This document shows positions 10,866-18,835 of a DNA stretch of 64,000 bases, piece after piece. The position numbers and the translations under genes are program-made. The notes beneath the pieces were generated by a model. The model was not told the DNA's origin and did not search any database. It was given only the letters and a program-made list of their open reading frames with translations. The first letter of the stretch is position 1, and each line of letters opens with the position of its first letter. Source of the stretch: Trichomonas vaginalis G3 (taxonomy: Eukaryota > Parabasalia > Trichomonadida > Trichomonadidae). The DNA is taken from contig NC_067205.1 in the NCBI RefSeq assembly GCF_026262505.1, positions 12,028,001 through 12,092,000 on the forward strand, written 5' to 3'.

Positions 10866-11294
10866 ACAATTTTATTTATGATCAAATTTTATATATTTTT
10901 TTGGATCAAATCCATTTTAATAGAATTTATATACTATTCATCTATTAGTAAACACTACTGTATATTATTTTTTAAGCTATCTTATTTTTTGAAATTTTAT
11001 TCAAATCTTTGGTCGCAAGAAGAATTGCATGATAAATAAAAACATTTAATCAAAGTCAATTTTATTTTTCATATTCAAATGGACTGAGTGTTAACATTTA
11101 ACATTTTTTGCTAATTGTCGTCAAAAATTAGGCGTAAAGCAAAAATTGATATTTCATATGGTTTTATGATAGATAAGCATTATATTCCCACTCATTATAT
11201 TCGTAAATTTTGAGGTTTATCCTTCGCTTTTAAGATCATTGAATTTGATTTTTATATAAAATAGTTATATATTAGAAAATAATATGAGTTTATG
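10866..11294 (-). repeat. Right terminal inverted repeat of the DNA transposon
   Basis: This is the reverse complement of 9251-9688, ending AATATGAGTTTATG at 11294. The next base begins the A-run of a Polinton end, so the two elements touch without spacer. Confidence 0.85.
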
Positions 11295-11375
11295 AAAAAA
11301 AAAAGGGATTGGGGGCTTCCAGGCACTTCGTGCCCTCTAGCCCCGAAGATGTTTTGTCACTTTTCTGTCACTTTT
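11295..11375 (+). repeat. Polinton terminal repeat, MavB end
   Basis: Ten A residues are followed by GGGATTGGGGGCTTCC, a GGCAC-TTC-GTGCC hairpin, CTAGCCCCGAAGATG and two GTCACTTTT repeats. It is inverted relative to the end at 42060-42150. Confidence 0.85.
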
Positions 11376-11405
11376 CAGGGAAAAAACATTTTTATTGTAT
11401 ATAAA

Positions 11406-12224
11406 ATGAATTTTACAAAACCACCGTTACCCTTCTTTGGAAATAAGAGTAGATGTAAAGATATTCTATTGAGAGAACTTAAGAAACTACCGAATGGTCT
11501 AACATTTGTAGACTTGTTCGGTGGAAGTTTCTATATATCTCATTTGTGCCATACCGTATTCCCAAACTCAAAGATTATATGCAATGACTTCAACAACTAT
11601 ATGAACCGTCTCAAACATATACCAGACACAAACAAAATATTGAGTGAGTTGAAAGAAAAGATACCTATAGGTAAGATGGAACGTATACCATTAGATAAGA
11701 AAAATATTGTCAGAGAGGTTTTGAAAAAAGCAGAATATATTGACTGGGATAGTATATCTGCTAGACTATTGTATAGTGGTTCTATAAGAGTTCATGACAT
11801 TGAAACACTTATGTCAAACGTTTTATATCTTAACTATACAAAGGTTTTCAAAGAGAACATAGAAAAATATACTGAGGGTATAGAGTTTGTGAGATGTCGT
11901 TGGACAGAGTTGTATGAAAAATATAAAAACAAGGAAAATGTTTTCTTTATAGTAGACCCGCCGTTCTATAACACATATGATTTTCAATACCAAGCAGACT
12001 GGACTTTGAGAGACTCTTTAGAAACTTTAGACGTTTTACATAACCATCCATGCTTTTACTTTACATCCGATAAAAGTGGTTTGGAAAGTGTCATGAGATG
12101 GTTAGAGGACATACATGAGTATGATTTTAGATACGATAAGATAGAATATGAGAGAGGTCCTATAAACCGGAAAAAGTGTCATAACAAAGAAATTTTATTG
12201 GTAAGTAAATGTGGTTTGAAATAG
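11406..12224 (+). CDS. D12-class DNA adenine-N6 methyltransferase
   Basis: This 272-residue protein would transfer a methyl group from S-adenosylmethionine to N6 of adenine in DNA. Visible motifs are PFFGNKSR at residues 9-16 and DLFGGSF at 36-42 (cofactor-binding loop), with VDPPFY at 183-188 as the catalytic DPPY-type motif, followed by a YFTS strand. The order is typical of the Dam/D12 family and the length is normal. The start at 11406 was chosen over the upstream in-frame ATG because it follows the T-run leader and matches the other copy. It is the outermost gene of the element. Its last 16 bases overlap the next small gene. It could mark element DNA or shield it from a nuclease; that role is inferred. 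Confidence 0.85.
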   Translation: MNFTKPPLPFFGNKSRCKDILLRELKKLPNGLTFVDLFGGSFYISHLCHTVFPNSKIICNDFNNYMNRLKHIPDTNKILSELKEKIPIGKMERIPLDKKNIVREVLKKAEYIDWDSISARLLYSGSIRVHDIETLMSNVLYLNYTKVFKENIEKYTEGIEFVRCRWTELYEKYKNKENVFFIVDPPFYNTYDFQYQADWTLRDSLETLDVLHNHPCFYFTSDKSGLESVMRWLEDIHEYDFRYDKIEYERGPINRKKCHNKEILLVSKCGLK

Positions 12225-12340
12225 GACTACTTGTTTTAGGTTTTTTCCATTGTGTCATTTACTTATTTGACGTGGCAGAAAGATATAGAGAATATGAAGA
12301 TGAACCAATACCAGCAAATGTTCAGCATATGTACTCGTAA
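12209..12340 (+). CDS. Small single-pass membrane protein, 43 residues
   Basis: This short frame begins MWFEIGLLVLGFFHCVIYLF, one hydrophobic helix of about 18 residues, followed by an acidic tail (REYEDEP). It overlaps the 3' end of the methyltransferase gene by 16 bases and is conserved with the same overlap at 40892-41023, which supports it as a real gene. Function is unknown. A role in a virion membrane or in the host membrane is possible but not shown. Confidence 0.6.
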   Translation: MWFEIGLLVLGFFHCVIYLFDVAERYREYEDEPIPANVQHMYS

Positions 12341-12364
12341 GAGATATTTTTATCTAATATTAAA

Positions 12365-12727
12365 ATGGACGCACAGAACTTAGCGAATGCACAGCAACCT
12401 GGACAACCAAACCCAGAGAATATTCCAAATGAAGTTAGAATACAAACTGCAATGGCAAACTATGGTCAAGTGCCAACAGATGTACAAATGCAAACTGCCA
12501 TGTCAAATGACGCTGCGTTAGGCTTACCACCATGGTATGCAAATATGAGATGGAAAGAGTTTTATACAAACCCTGAAGTGGGATATAAACAACTCTATGC
12601 AGATGACGCGAACACAGGAGTTGACCCAGAGTATGTTTTCTACCAGAGGAGAAATAGAATGTATGAGCTCCAGTTAAAGAATGCAATGGAACTCAGAAGG
12701 AAACGTAAGAGACTAGGCGGACATTAG
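12365..12727 (+). CDS. 120-residue Polinton protein of unknown function
   Basis: The protein has an Asn/Gln/Pro-rich N-terminal third with two imperfect repeats (VRIQTAMANYGQVP and VQMQTAMSNDAALG). An aromatic middle follows (PPWYANMRWKEFY), then a basic C-terminus (RRKRKRLGGH). The basic tail could bind DNA or be a nuclear-localisation or maturation signal. I recognise no family. The leader ATATTTTTATCTAAT before the ATG matches other genes of the element. Its counterpart in Mav3 is at 40507-40868. Confidence 0.65.
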   Translation: MDAQNLANAQQPGQPNPENIPNEVRIQTAMANYGQVPTDVQMQTAMSNDAALGLPPWYANMRWKEFYTNPEVGYKQLYADDANTGVDPEYVFYQRRNRMYELQLKNAMELRRKRKRLGGH

Positions 12728-12745
12728 ATTTTTACATATAGTAAA

Positions 12746-12988
12746 ATGGGTTTCTTCAGTAGTATTGGAAACTTCTTTCGAAATGTTGGAAGAGGTATAT
12801 GGAATGGAATAAAAACCGTAGGAAGAGGAATTTAGAACGGTGTCAAAAATATTGGCAAAAGAGTAGGTCAGTTCGTTGGTATTATACCTAAAGACCCTGA
12901 ACCAGAAGAACAAGCTCCTGTTATACAACAGCCTGAACCTGCACCACAGTCTAGTTGGCAACCAAATCCAACACCTCAACCGTATTAA
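12746..12988 (+). pseudogene. Small amphipathic protein region (80-residue family), MavB copy
   Basis: This is the counterpart of the open frame at 40247-40489. The N-terminal half is a run of Gly/aromatic/basic repeats (GRGIWNGIKTVGRGIWNGVK) likely to form an amphipathic helix, and the C-terminal half is Pro/Gln-rich. Such proteins in related viruses can be minor capsid or membrane-active proteins, but this is inference. It does not read through as one open frame here. Confidence 0.5.
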
Positions 12989-12992
12989 AAAA

Positions 12993-13841
12993 TTATATTT
13001 TTACCGTTCGATAGTAGTTGTATATGAGACTAAGTTCTAAGTAAAACGCATGGTATAATGGAACTATTCTCTTTCTTCCATCTGTTGTAAACCATACTTG
13101 AAAGTCTGAAATACTTCCACTCGGTGGTTCATATAGCTTTGTAGGTTTTTCGTAAAAGTCATTTGCCAAGCATAAAAAAGAGTTTTGGGCGCCAGAAAAT
13201 GAAGCATGAACGATAATAGCATCTGAGTCGAAAACATTTTCATATGTTCCATTAGGGTTTTCGACTTCATAAAAGTTCGGGTGTACTGGATATTCTGCAG
13301 GCTGATTTAACATCCTCAAAAATCTATACCATGCCAAGTTGTTATATTTTGTAGAAATATAAACGTTTTCTCCAAGGTCTTCTATTCTATCGATTTTAAC
13401 AGTTGCATTTTTCCTGTCATTAAAATATCGAGATGGTACTCTCCTTCGTCAATGTTGTACTGTTTTGCATATTCGAGATAGATATCGTTTATTTTTTCTT
13501 GAAAAGCTTGAAGAGTTGTTTCTAAGTTTACAAGCAAATTCACTTGTAAAAGTTTTCCCTGTTCAAATTTCTCATACGTACGTTTTTCTTTGTTATAGTA
13601 TCGAACTTCAAAACCGACCGTAAATGGGAAACCATGTATGGCTTCTGAAATGAACTTCATTCTACGAAAGCCAACAGCTTTTGTGACGGATGGGTCTCTT
13701 AACCATCTTAACGGGTAGTCAAAACGATAGCCTTCATGCTTTACGGTCTCTGTCTCAAACTTTTGACCGACATTCGTAAAAAGTTCATCTAATGGTTTTA
13801 GTTGTAGCAACTCTTGAATTTTCTTTTTCTATTGAAAGCAT
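12993..13841 (-). pseudogene. 280-residue-family Polinton protein (type 2), MavB copy
   Basis: This is the counterpart of 39395-40242 in Mav3 and a paralogue of the type 1 protein at 32831-33691 and 48373-49232. Shared features are the start region (KPLDELFTN), RFDYPLRWLRDPS, ASFSGAQNSFLCLANDFYEKP and an aromatic C-terminus (FQVWFTTDG, FYLELS.IYNYY). The two paralogous types in one element suggest a pair of structural proteins, but I recognise no family. It is convergent with the preceding small gene and divergent from the tail-fibre gene. It does not form one open frame. Confidence 0.5.
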
Positions 13842-13879
13842 ATTTTATCTAGAATAAAAATGTCGAATGAACAGCGTCT

Positions 13880-15364
13880 ATGAGAGAAATACAACACAAC
13901 CGACAACTCATTATACAAGCTCTAAATAAGAACACAACAAACTTTTCAAACTATTCTAAGATATCTGAGTCATTGAAAGAAGGAAACTTAAAACTGACAT
14001 TAAACCCAATGACAGATGAGTTTCTATTTCAAGACAAGAAGAACAATACTGTCTGTATAAATCCAACAAAAGGAACTTTAAACGAGAAGCCTATAAAAGA
14101 ACTTCTTTTGAAAGCAGATGTTGACAACAAAGCTGACAAAGAGTATGTCATTGAAAAAGTTCAAGAAGAACATGACAGAGCAGATGCAACATATGCAACA
14201 AAAGAACATACTCATCCTGAACTAGCAGACAAAACATATGTTGACAATAAAATGTCAAGTGAAGTGACAAGAGCTGAAAACGAATATTCTAAAAAGACTC
14301 ATATACATACCATTGCAAATATTACAAACTTACAAGAAACCTTAAACAGTAAAAGTGACGTTGGACATACACATTCTATATCTGAAATAACAGACTTAAA
14401 CGTTAGCCTTGAAAAGAAAGCTGACAAAACATATGTCAACAGTGAGTTAGAGGAGAAGGTAGATAGGGGTTGTATGGCTAGTGCGTTAGTGAAGAAGGCA
14501 GATAAGGAATATGTGGATGAAAAAGATAATGAAATTATAGAAAGGGTTGAATGGTACCATGAACGGACAACAAAGATTTTAAAAACTAAAGCCGATACAG
14601 GATGGGTTTCAGGGTGTTTAGACCTTAAAGCCGACAAAGAAACTGTAGATATGTTGACACAAACGGTTTCAAGTCATACCAGAGGTTTAATGGAAGATGG
14701 ACAACAGTTGAAAGAGCTTGAGAAAGGTGTTACAGAGTTAAGGAATACAAAAGCAGACTCGACATGGATAGCTGGATATGTAGATGCAACAAAAGAGTAT
14801 ATTTTCGCATGGACAGAAGGAACATACCCACAAAAATATCATACACATAGCATCTCTGACGTAAATGAACTTCAAGAAAAGTTAGATAAGAAAGCTGACA
14901 AAACAGAGCTTCAAACGTTAAAGACTGAAATACTTCAAACACTATATCCTATAGGCTCTATTTATACGTCAATGAACTCTACCAGACCAGAAGTAGTACT
15001 TGGTCTCGGAACTTGGACTCAAATAGTCGACAGGTTTTTGTATTGTGCAAACTCTTCAAAGGAAACAGGTGGAAGTAAAACGATTTCAGGTGAAAACCTA
15101 CCTGCACACAGTCATTACATAAATTTAACTACAGCTGAAGCAGGTTGGCATAAGCATAGATATTGGGATTGGACAGGAATGACAAAAGGTAAAGGATATG
15201 ATGTTAAAGACGACGTTAAGTTTGCTATAAATTGTTACTGGAGTAACACTGAGGGAGGAGGAAGCCATACACATCGCATTACAGGATATGCAGAAACAAC
15301 GGGACAAAGTAAAGACTACATGCCACCTTACATGACAGTTTACGCATGGTATAGAATTGCTTAG
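13880..15364 (+). CDS. Phage-type tail-fibre / receptor-binding protein
   Basis: This is a 494-residue protein in the present frame. The first 50 residues are helical. Residues about 60-350 hold a series of ADKEYVDEK-like repeats (ADNKADKEYVIEK, KKADKTYVNSELEEK) interleaved with THxHxISDI segments, a pattern of trimeric coiled-coil fibre shafts. From about residue 355 (LYPIGSIYTS) the sequence matches tail collar/fibre tips of bacteriophages: GLGTWTQIVDRFLY, then GGSKTISGENLPAHSHYI, another His-rich HTHRITGYAETTGQS, and MPPYMTVYAWYR. The role would be receptor binding. Mav3 has a shorter shaft (38087-39376), so repeat number varies. The gene meets the integrase gene tail to tail with a few bases of overlap. 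The exact start in this copy is uncertain. Confidence 0.75.
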   Translation: MREIQHNRQLIIQALNKNTTNFSNYSKISESLKEGNLKLTLNPMTDEFLFQDKKNNTVCINPTKGTLNEKPIKELLLKADVDNKADKEYVIEKVQEEHDRADATYATKEHTHPELADKTYVDNKMSSEVTRAENEYSKKTHIHTIANITNLQETLNSKSDVGHTHSISEITDLNVSLEKKADKTYVNSELEEKVDRGCMASALVKKADKEYVDEKDNEIIERVEWYHERTTKILKTKADTGWVSGCLDLKADKETVDMLTQTVSSHTRGLMEDGQQLKELEKGVTELRNTKADSTWIAGYVDATKEYIFAWTEGTYPQKYHTHSISDVNELQEKLDKKADKTELQTLKTEILQTLYPIGSIYTSMNSTRPEVVLGLGTWTQIVDRFLYCANSSKETGGSKTISGENLPAHSHYINLTTAEAGWHKHRYWDWTGMTKGKGYDVKDDVKFAINCYWSNTEGGGSHTHRITGYAETTGQSKDYMPPYMTVYAWYRIA

Positions 15365-16149
15365 TCGTCATTTTCAACTTCTTTAGCATATTCGTCAGGA
15401 GTTGTCTTATATTTGTTAGGAACTGTCTTTGAAAGTATACCACCTTGAACCTTAACAAGTTTGAAACGAGGTCTGACAATAGTAGTTTTATCTTCTGCTT
15501 GCAGTCTGTACATTTTGCCATGTTTGCCTAAAACTTCATAATATTCTCTTGTATACTTTCTTCTATTTTTACGAACACGAACGTGAGTACCTGTCGGGTA
15601 CTTGTTGTTGTCATAGTCAATAGTATTTTCATATGGGTCGCGTTTAGGTATTTCTATTTTTACTTTGTCACCTTTCTTAAGTTTGAAGCCTGGCATTCTT
15701 TCTTGTTTGTCTCTTTTGACTAAACTATTAAATATATAGTCTTTCTCTAAGTCAGGGTTGTTTTTCATTTCTTCAGGGGAGTGGTTTCCCAAACCTTTTT
15801 GTTTACGGGTATTGTAAATATTTAAAACTTGTCTCATCTTTGCCATGGAGAAGTGTCTATATTTGTCGTCATATGACATTTCATCTACCTCACCACCTTG
15901 TGGTTGATTTAAGTCTCTTAAGATTTTTATACAACTGTCAATGACACCAAGAGCAGAATGGTTTTGGTCGACAATGAAATATTGGTTTACATTTTTTGAA
16001 CGCAGATAGTTTTTAATATCGTCTGATTTGAAAGAACTTTCATAGTCAGATGTCAGTTTTGTTGGATGGTATTTGTCAACGAATATTGTCAAAGCAGTTT
16101 TCACATCTAAAATATTTTTGGACTGTAATGGTATGGCTTCACAGTATCT
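15361..16149 (-). pseudogene. Retrovirus-type integrase, 3' part, MavB
   Basis: This part carries the integrase core and C-terminal domain of the Polinton integrase. Visible are the substrate-facing YCEAIPLQSK segment, the central acidic DYESSFKSDDIKNYL segment, a later segment containing GVIDSCIKI, and a basic beta-rich C-terminal domain (KVKIEIPK, GTHVRVRKNRRKYTREYYEVLGKHGK) of the chromo/SH3-like kind. The enzyme would insert the element into DNA. The rest of the gene lies at 44047-44298, across the inserted H element. It belongs to a broken element. Confidence 0.75.
16069..16149 (+). repeat. 81-bp direct repeat at left edge of the 27.9 kb insertion
   Basis: These 81 bases are identical to 44047-44127. 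Both are parts of the Polinton integrase gene and bracket the H element plus Mav3. The simplest reading is a very long target-site duplication. Confidence 0.85.
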
Positions 16150-16262
16150 GAGTATATAAGAATTTCCGAAAAAGTGACATCCAAAAAGTGACACTTTCAA
16201 TAGGGAGTAACACTTAAAAAGTGACAATTTAAAATTCACAATAAATAAAAATAATAATTTTT

Positions 16263-16832
16263 TTAGTCTATTAAATTATTCTTTTCTTTGAAATCCTCTA
16301 AAAATTCTTCGAAATGTTCTAAAATATAATCTGGAGAATTATAACAAAATTCATTAATTTCTAACATATACGTATCTAACAATTCATTTGGAATTTCAAA
16401 CGATCTTAAATATGTAATTGAATTTTGTATCTTCTCATTTATTTGAGAAAGTTTTTCTTCAGCATTTTCCAATAAAAATCTTAATGGATTCAAATTGGCT
16501 TCTTGATTCTGAACAAAATTTAATACTTGGTATAAACGTGATTGAACTTCTCTTTTCAATTTTGTTTTATAATCTGTCAATCGAGGCTCGCGAATTCTAA
16601 TTGAAGGAATAAAACCTGTTTGAAGTAAATTGTTTTTAATACGATAAAAGTAATTGGGTGCAACTTCTTCTAAAAGATTTTTGACAAAAACATCAATTCT
16701 TTGATTTTTAACGCAGCCAAAATCGTGATATTTTATCTTTTTAAATAAAGATTCAGAAACGTTATTCACAACGGTTAATTCATTTGGTCTGGCAGCGGCT
16801 ATCCACATCATAGCCAACAATTCCTTATACAA
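16263..16832 (-). CDS. 189-codon frame of unknown function inside element H, probably truncated at its start
   Basis: The frame starts with about ten residues (MYKELLAMMW) encoded by half of a class A hairpin; the matching complete hairpin is at 17016-17076, and the homology to it stops at 16804. The authentic part therefore probably begins at IAAARPNELT, and the gene's true start is missing or elsewhere. RPNEL resembles box I of tyrosine recombinases, but no HxxR box or catalytic tyrosine context follows, so that identity is weak. Residues about 110-140 are helical (AEEKLSQINEKIQN) and the C-terminus is acidic. It is the only gene-like frame in element H. Confidence 0.4.
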   Translation of the reverse strand: MYKELLAMMWIAAARPNELTVVNNVSESLFKKIKYHDFGCVKNQRIDVFVKNLLEEVAPNYFYRIKNNLLQTGFIPSIRIREPRLTDYKTKLKREVQSRLYQVLNFVQNQEANLNPLRFLLENAEEKLSQINEKIQNSITYLRSFEIPNELLDTYMLEINEFCYNSPDYILEHFEEFLEDFKEKNNLID

Positions 16833-16834
16833 AA

Positions 16835-17602
16835 TTCAAAAAACTTGGGTGCAATCAGTTCTGATTGCACCCAAGTTTTTGAACTTTCTTGAGGGAATTA
16901 AAGGGTGAGAGATTTATAGTCTATCTATATATCTCCACCCTCTAATTCCCTCCCTGACAGCGGGAAACTTTGTCTGAATGTTAAACTATTCAGACAAAGT
17001 TTCCCACTGTTTGCGAAGGAATTGTTGGCTATGATGTACTGATTCATGATCAGTACATCATAGCCAACAATTCCTTATATAAAGTTCAGAACTGATTGCA
17101 CCCAAGTTTTTGAACTTTCTTGAGGGAATGGAAGAGTAAGAGGTATACATTATGAATATATACCTCTTACCCTTCCATTTCCTCTCTGACAGCGGGAAAC
17201 TTTGTCTGAATGTTAAACTATTCAGACAAAGTTTCCCGCTGTCAGCGAAAGAATTGTTCCATCTGGTGCATAGAGTGTGAATCTATGCACCAAATGGAGC
17301 AAGTCCCTCGCGAAATTGCCAAAACTTGCGTCGCATTTCAAAGATTGCGACCCAAATTTTGGCGATTTCTAGTAGAGATGGAGTATTTTGAGTCACTGAC
17401 CTATATGCAGTGGCTCAAAGGGCTCCATCTCTACTTTGAAGCAAGGAAACTTTCCTCGAAATTTTGATAATTTGAAGAAAGTTTTCAAGCAATTAACAAA
17501 GGATTACTCGCTATGAGGTAAAAATTCTAGATTTTCACCTCATAGCGAGAGCTTCCCTTTCATTGCTTGAAAACTTTCCCCAGCTTCAAAATTGGGGAAA
17601 GG
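16835..17602. repeat. Array of about 12 hairpins (hairpin array 2)
   Basis: Inverted repeats lie at 16835-16883, 16891-16952, 16958-17009, 17016-17076, 17122-17184, 17188-17243, 17251-17305, 17309-17370, 17371-17433, 17447-17488, 17499-17561 and 17566-17602. After the first one, class A (stem ending near the tip in ATGATGTACTGA or AGAGGTATAC) and class B (GGGAAACTTTGTCTGAATG) mostly alternate. Two B hairpins (16958 and 17188) are almost identical; the A hairpins differ strongly in stem sequence while staying paired. Confidence 0.85.
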
Positions 17603-17604
17603 GC

Positions 17605-17810
17605 TGTAAAGTCGACTCCGATACCAGCAGGTACCAGAGTATTTAAAAGAGAAGCCCTCGTACGAGTTTCTATGAAGACCTTCTCATTCAAGAAGATCTT
17701 AATAGAAAATCGTACGAGGGCATTGGAAACTCGCGTCTGGTACATGTTGGTACCAGAGTGTTTGAGATTTGAAGACTCTGGTACTAACATGTACCAGAAT
17801 TTATGATGAA
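17605..17810. repeat. Compound inverted repeats built on GTACCAGA and CCCTCGTACGA
   Basis: AGCCCTCGTACGA at about 17653 pairs with TCGTACGAGGGC near 17710, and a separate set of GGTACCAGAGT / ACTCTGGTAC repeats (17630, 17750, 17780, 17800) flanks it. These hairpins are of a different kind from classes A and B and adjoin array 2. Confidence 0.7.
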
Positions 17811-17913
17811 TTTAAGATGGACCATTATAAAATGGTAGCGGTTTGTTTCAAAAAAAATTAGATGAGATTTGCATAGATATAGATTATATGATTTATACAT
17901 ATGAAAAATAATA

Positions 17914-17916
<3 letters not shown>

Positions 17917-17952
<36 letters not shown>

Positions 17953-18010
17953 AGTGGGGCTTCCAGGCACTTCGTGCCTTCTAGCCCTGAGGATGTTTTG
18001 TCAAGACTTC
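17917..18010 (+). repeat. Left terminal inverted repeat of Mav3
   Basis: Thirty-three A residues are followed by GGGAGTGGGGCTTCC, the GGCAC-TTC-GTGCC hairpin, TTCTAGCCCTGAGGATG and TTTTGTCAAGACTTC. The tip matches the inverted right end at 42060-42150. Confidence 0.9.
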
Positions 18011-18250
18011 TTCGTAAATGTTTTGTCAAGACTTCTTCGTAAATGTTTTGTCAAGACTTCTTCGTAAAGACTTTGTCAAGACTTCTTCATCGTAAATGTT
18101 TTGTCAAGACTTCTTCGTAAATGTTTTGTCAAGACTTCTTCGTAAATGTTTTGTCAAGACTTCTTCATCGTAAATGTTTTGTCAAGACTTCTTCGTAAAT
18201 GTTTTGTCAAGACTTCTTCGTAAATGTTTTGTCAAGACTTCTTCGTAAAA
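18001..18250 (+). repeat. Ten tandem copies of a 26-bp unit, left end of Mav3
   Basis: The unit TCAAGACTTCTTCGTAAATG plus TTTTG repeats about ten times, some copies with a 3-bp CAT insertion. A shorter set lies at the right end, and single copies recur near KilA-N arrays in MavB. It may act as a subterminal binding site for the integrase or for a replication protein. Confidence 0.85.
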
Positions 18251-18440
18251 TCAGACAAAAATATATTTTAGGGTAGAAGGGTATATCTACCCCGTTTTCT
18301 ACCCTCTTTTCTACCCTCTTGAATTTTCATGAAATTTACACCAAAAATATATTTTAGGGTAGAAGGGTATATCTACCCGTTTTCTACCCTCATTTCTACC
18401 CTCTTGAATTTTCATGAAATTTACACCAAAAATATACTAC
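18250..18440 (+). repeat. Two copies of the GGGTAGAAGGGTATATC intergenic module
   Basis: Each copy is about 90 bp. It contains GGGTAGAAGGGTATATCTAC, which can fold on itself (GGGTAGA with TCTACCC), then TTTTCTACCCTC repeats and TTGAATTTTCATGAAAT. A third copy in reverse lies at 18660-18745. Confidence 0.8.
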
Positions 18441-18446
18441 TAGGGT

Positions 18447-18800
18447 CATTTACGAAGAAATCTCAACAAAGTCTTTACGAAGAAGTCTCAACAAAGTCTT
18501 TACGATGAAGTCTTGACAAAGTCTTTACGAAGAAGTCTCAACAAAGTCTTTACGAAGAAGTCTCAACAAAGTCTTTACGAAGAAGTCTCAACAAAGTCTT
18601 TACGAAGAAGTCTTAACAAAGTCTTTACGAAGAAGTCTTGACAAAACATTTACGAAGAAATTCATGAAATTCAAGAGGGTAGAAAAGAGGGTAGAAAACG
18701 GGGTAGATATACCCTTCTACCCTAAAATATATTTTTGGGTCATTTACACTCATTTACGAAGAAGTCTCAACAAAGTCTTTACGAAGAAGTCTCAATAAAA
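18447..18800 (-). repeat. About eleven inverted copies of the 26-bp unit
   Basis: TTTACGAAGAAGTCTCAACA-type units repeat here in opposite orientation to 18001-18250, interrupted at 18660-18745 by a reversed GGGTAGAA module. The whole 18.0-18.8 kb segment can therefore fold into one very large stem. Confidence 0.8.
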
Positions 18801-18835
18801 CATCTGTCAAAAGCCGCTTTTTAACTTCACTTAAA

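Larger units (their letters stand above)
9251..11294 (+). mobile_element. DNA transposon with long terminal inverted repeats and rve-type transposase
   Basis: The element is 2,044 bp. It begins CATAAACTCATATT at 9251 and ends with its complement at 11294. The inverted repeats are about 430-440 bp and almost perfect, with differences such as ACGG/ACTG near 9590. One gene, transcribed rightwards, fills the middle. No target duplication is evident, because the right end abuts the A-run of a Polinton. The length of the inverted repeats and their near identity point to recent activity. The transposase resembles IS481/IS3-like integrase-core enzymes. Confidence 0.9.
11295..16149 (+). mobile_element. 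Polinton MavB, first part (methyltransferase-to-integrase end)
   Basis: This is one end of a fossil Polinton: terminal A-run and stem-loop, adenine methyltransferase, small membrane protein, two small genes, a 280-residue-family gene, tail-fibre gene and part of the integrase gene. Orientation matches the block at 44047-64000. The 81 bases at 16069-16149 are identical to 44047-44127, so the two blocks are read as one element split by the 27.9 kb insertion between them. The element is broken, with perhaps ten to twenty breaks over both parts, and is young by similarity to the other copies. Confidence 0.8.
16150..17916. mobile_element. Hairpin-rich element H, left part
   Basis: The left part of an unclassified element of about 3.7 kb (without Mav3) begins GAGTATATAAGAATTTCC at 16150 with four GTCACTTTT-type repeats (minus strand) by 16240. 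It then holds a 189-codon frame, hairpin array 2, and a roughly 110-bp A+T-rich segment up to the A-run of Mav3. The tip resembles the inverted sequence at 44020-44046 (AAGAATTGTTATATACG) and the head at 42309. It is not a known family to me. Confidence 0.6.

Noticed and set aside
16263-16832. Tyrosine recombinase and integron-like system with the hairpin arrays
   Set aside because: Only an RPNEL motif fits; the HxxR box and catalytic tyrosine are not seen, and no gene cassettes lie between hairpins. Kept only as a weak idea.
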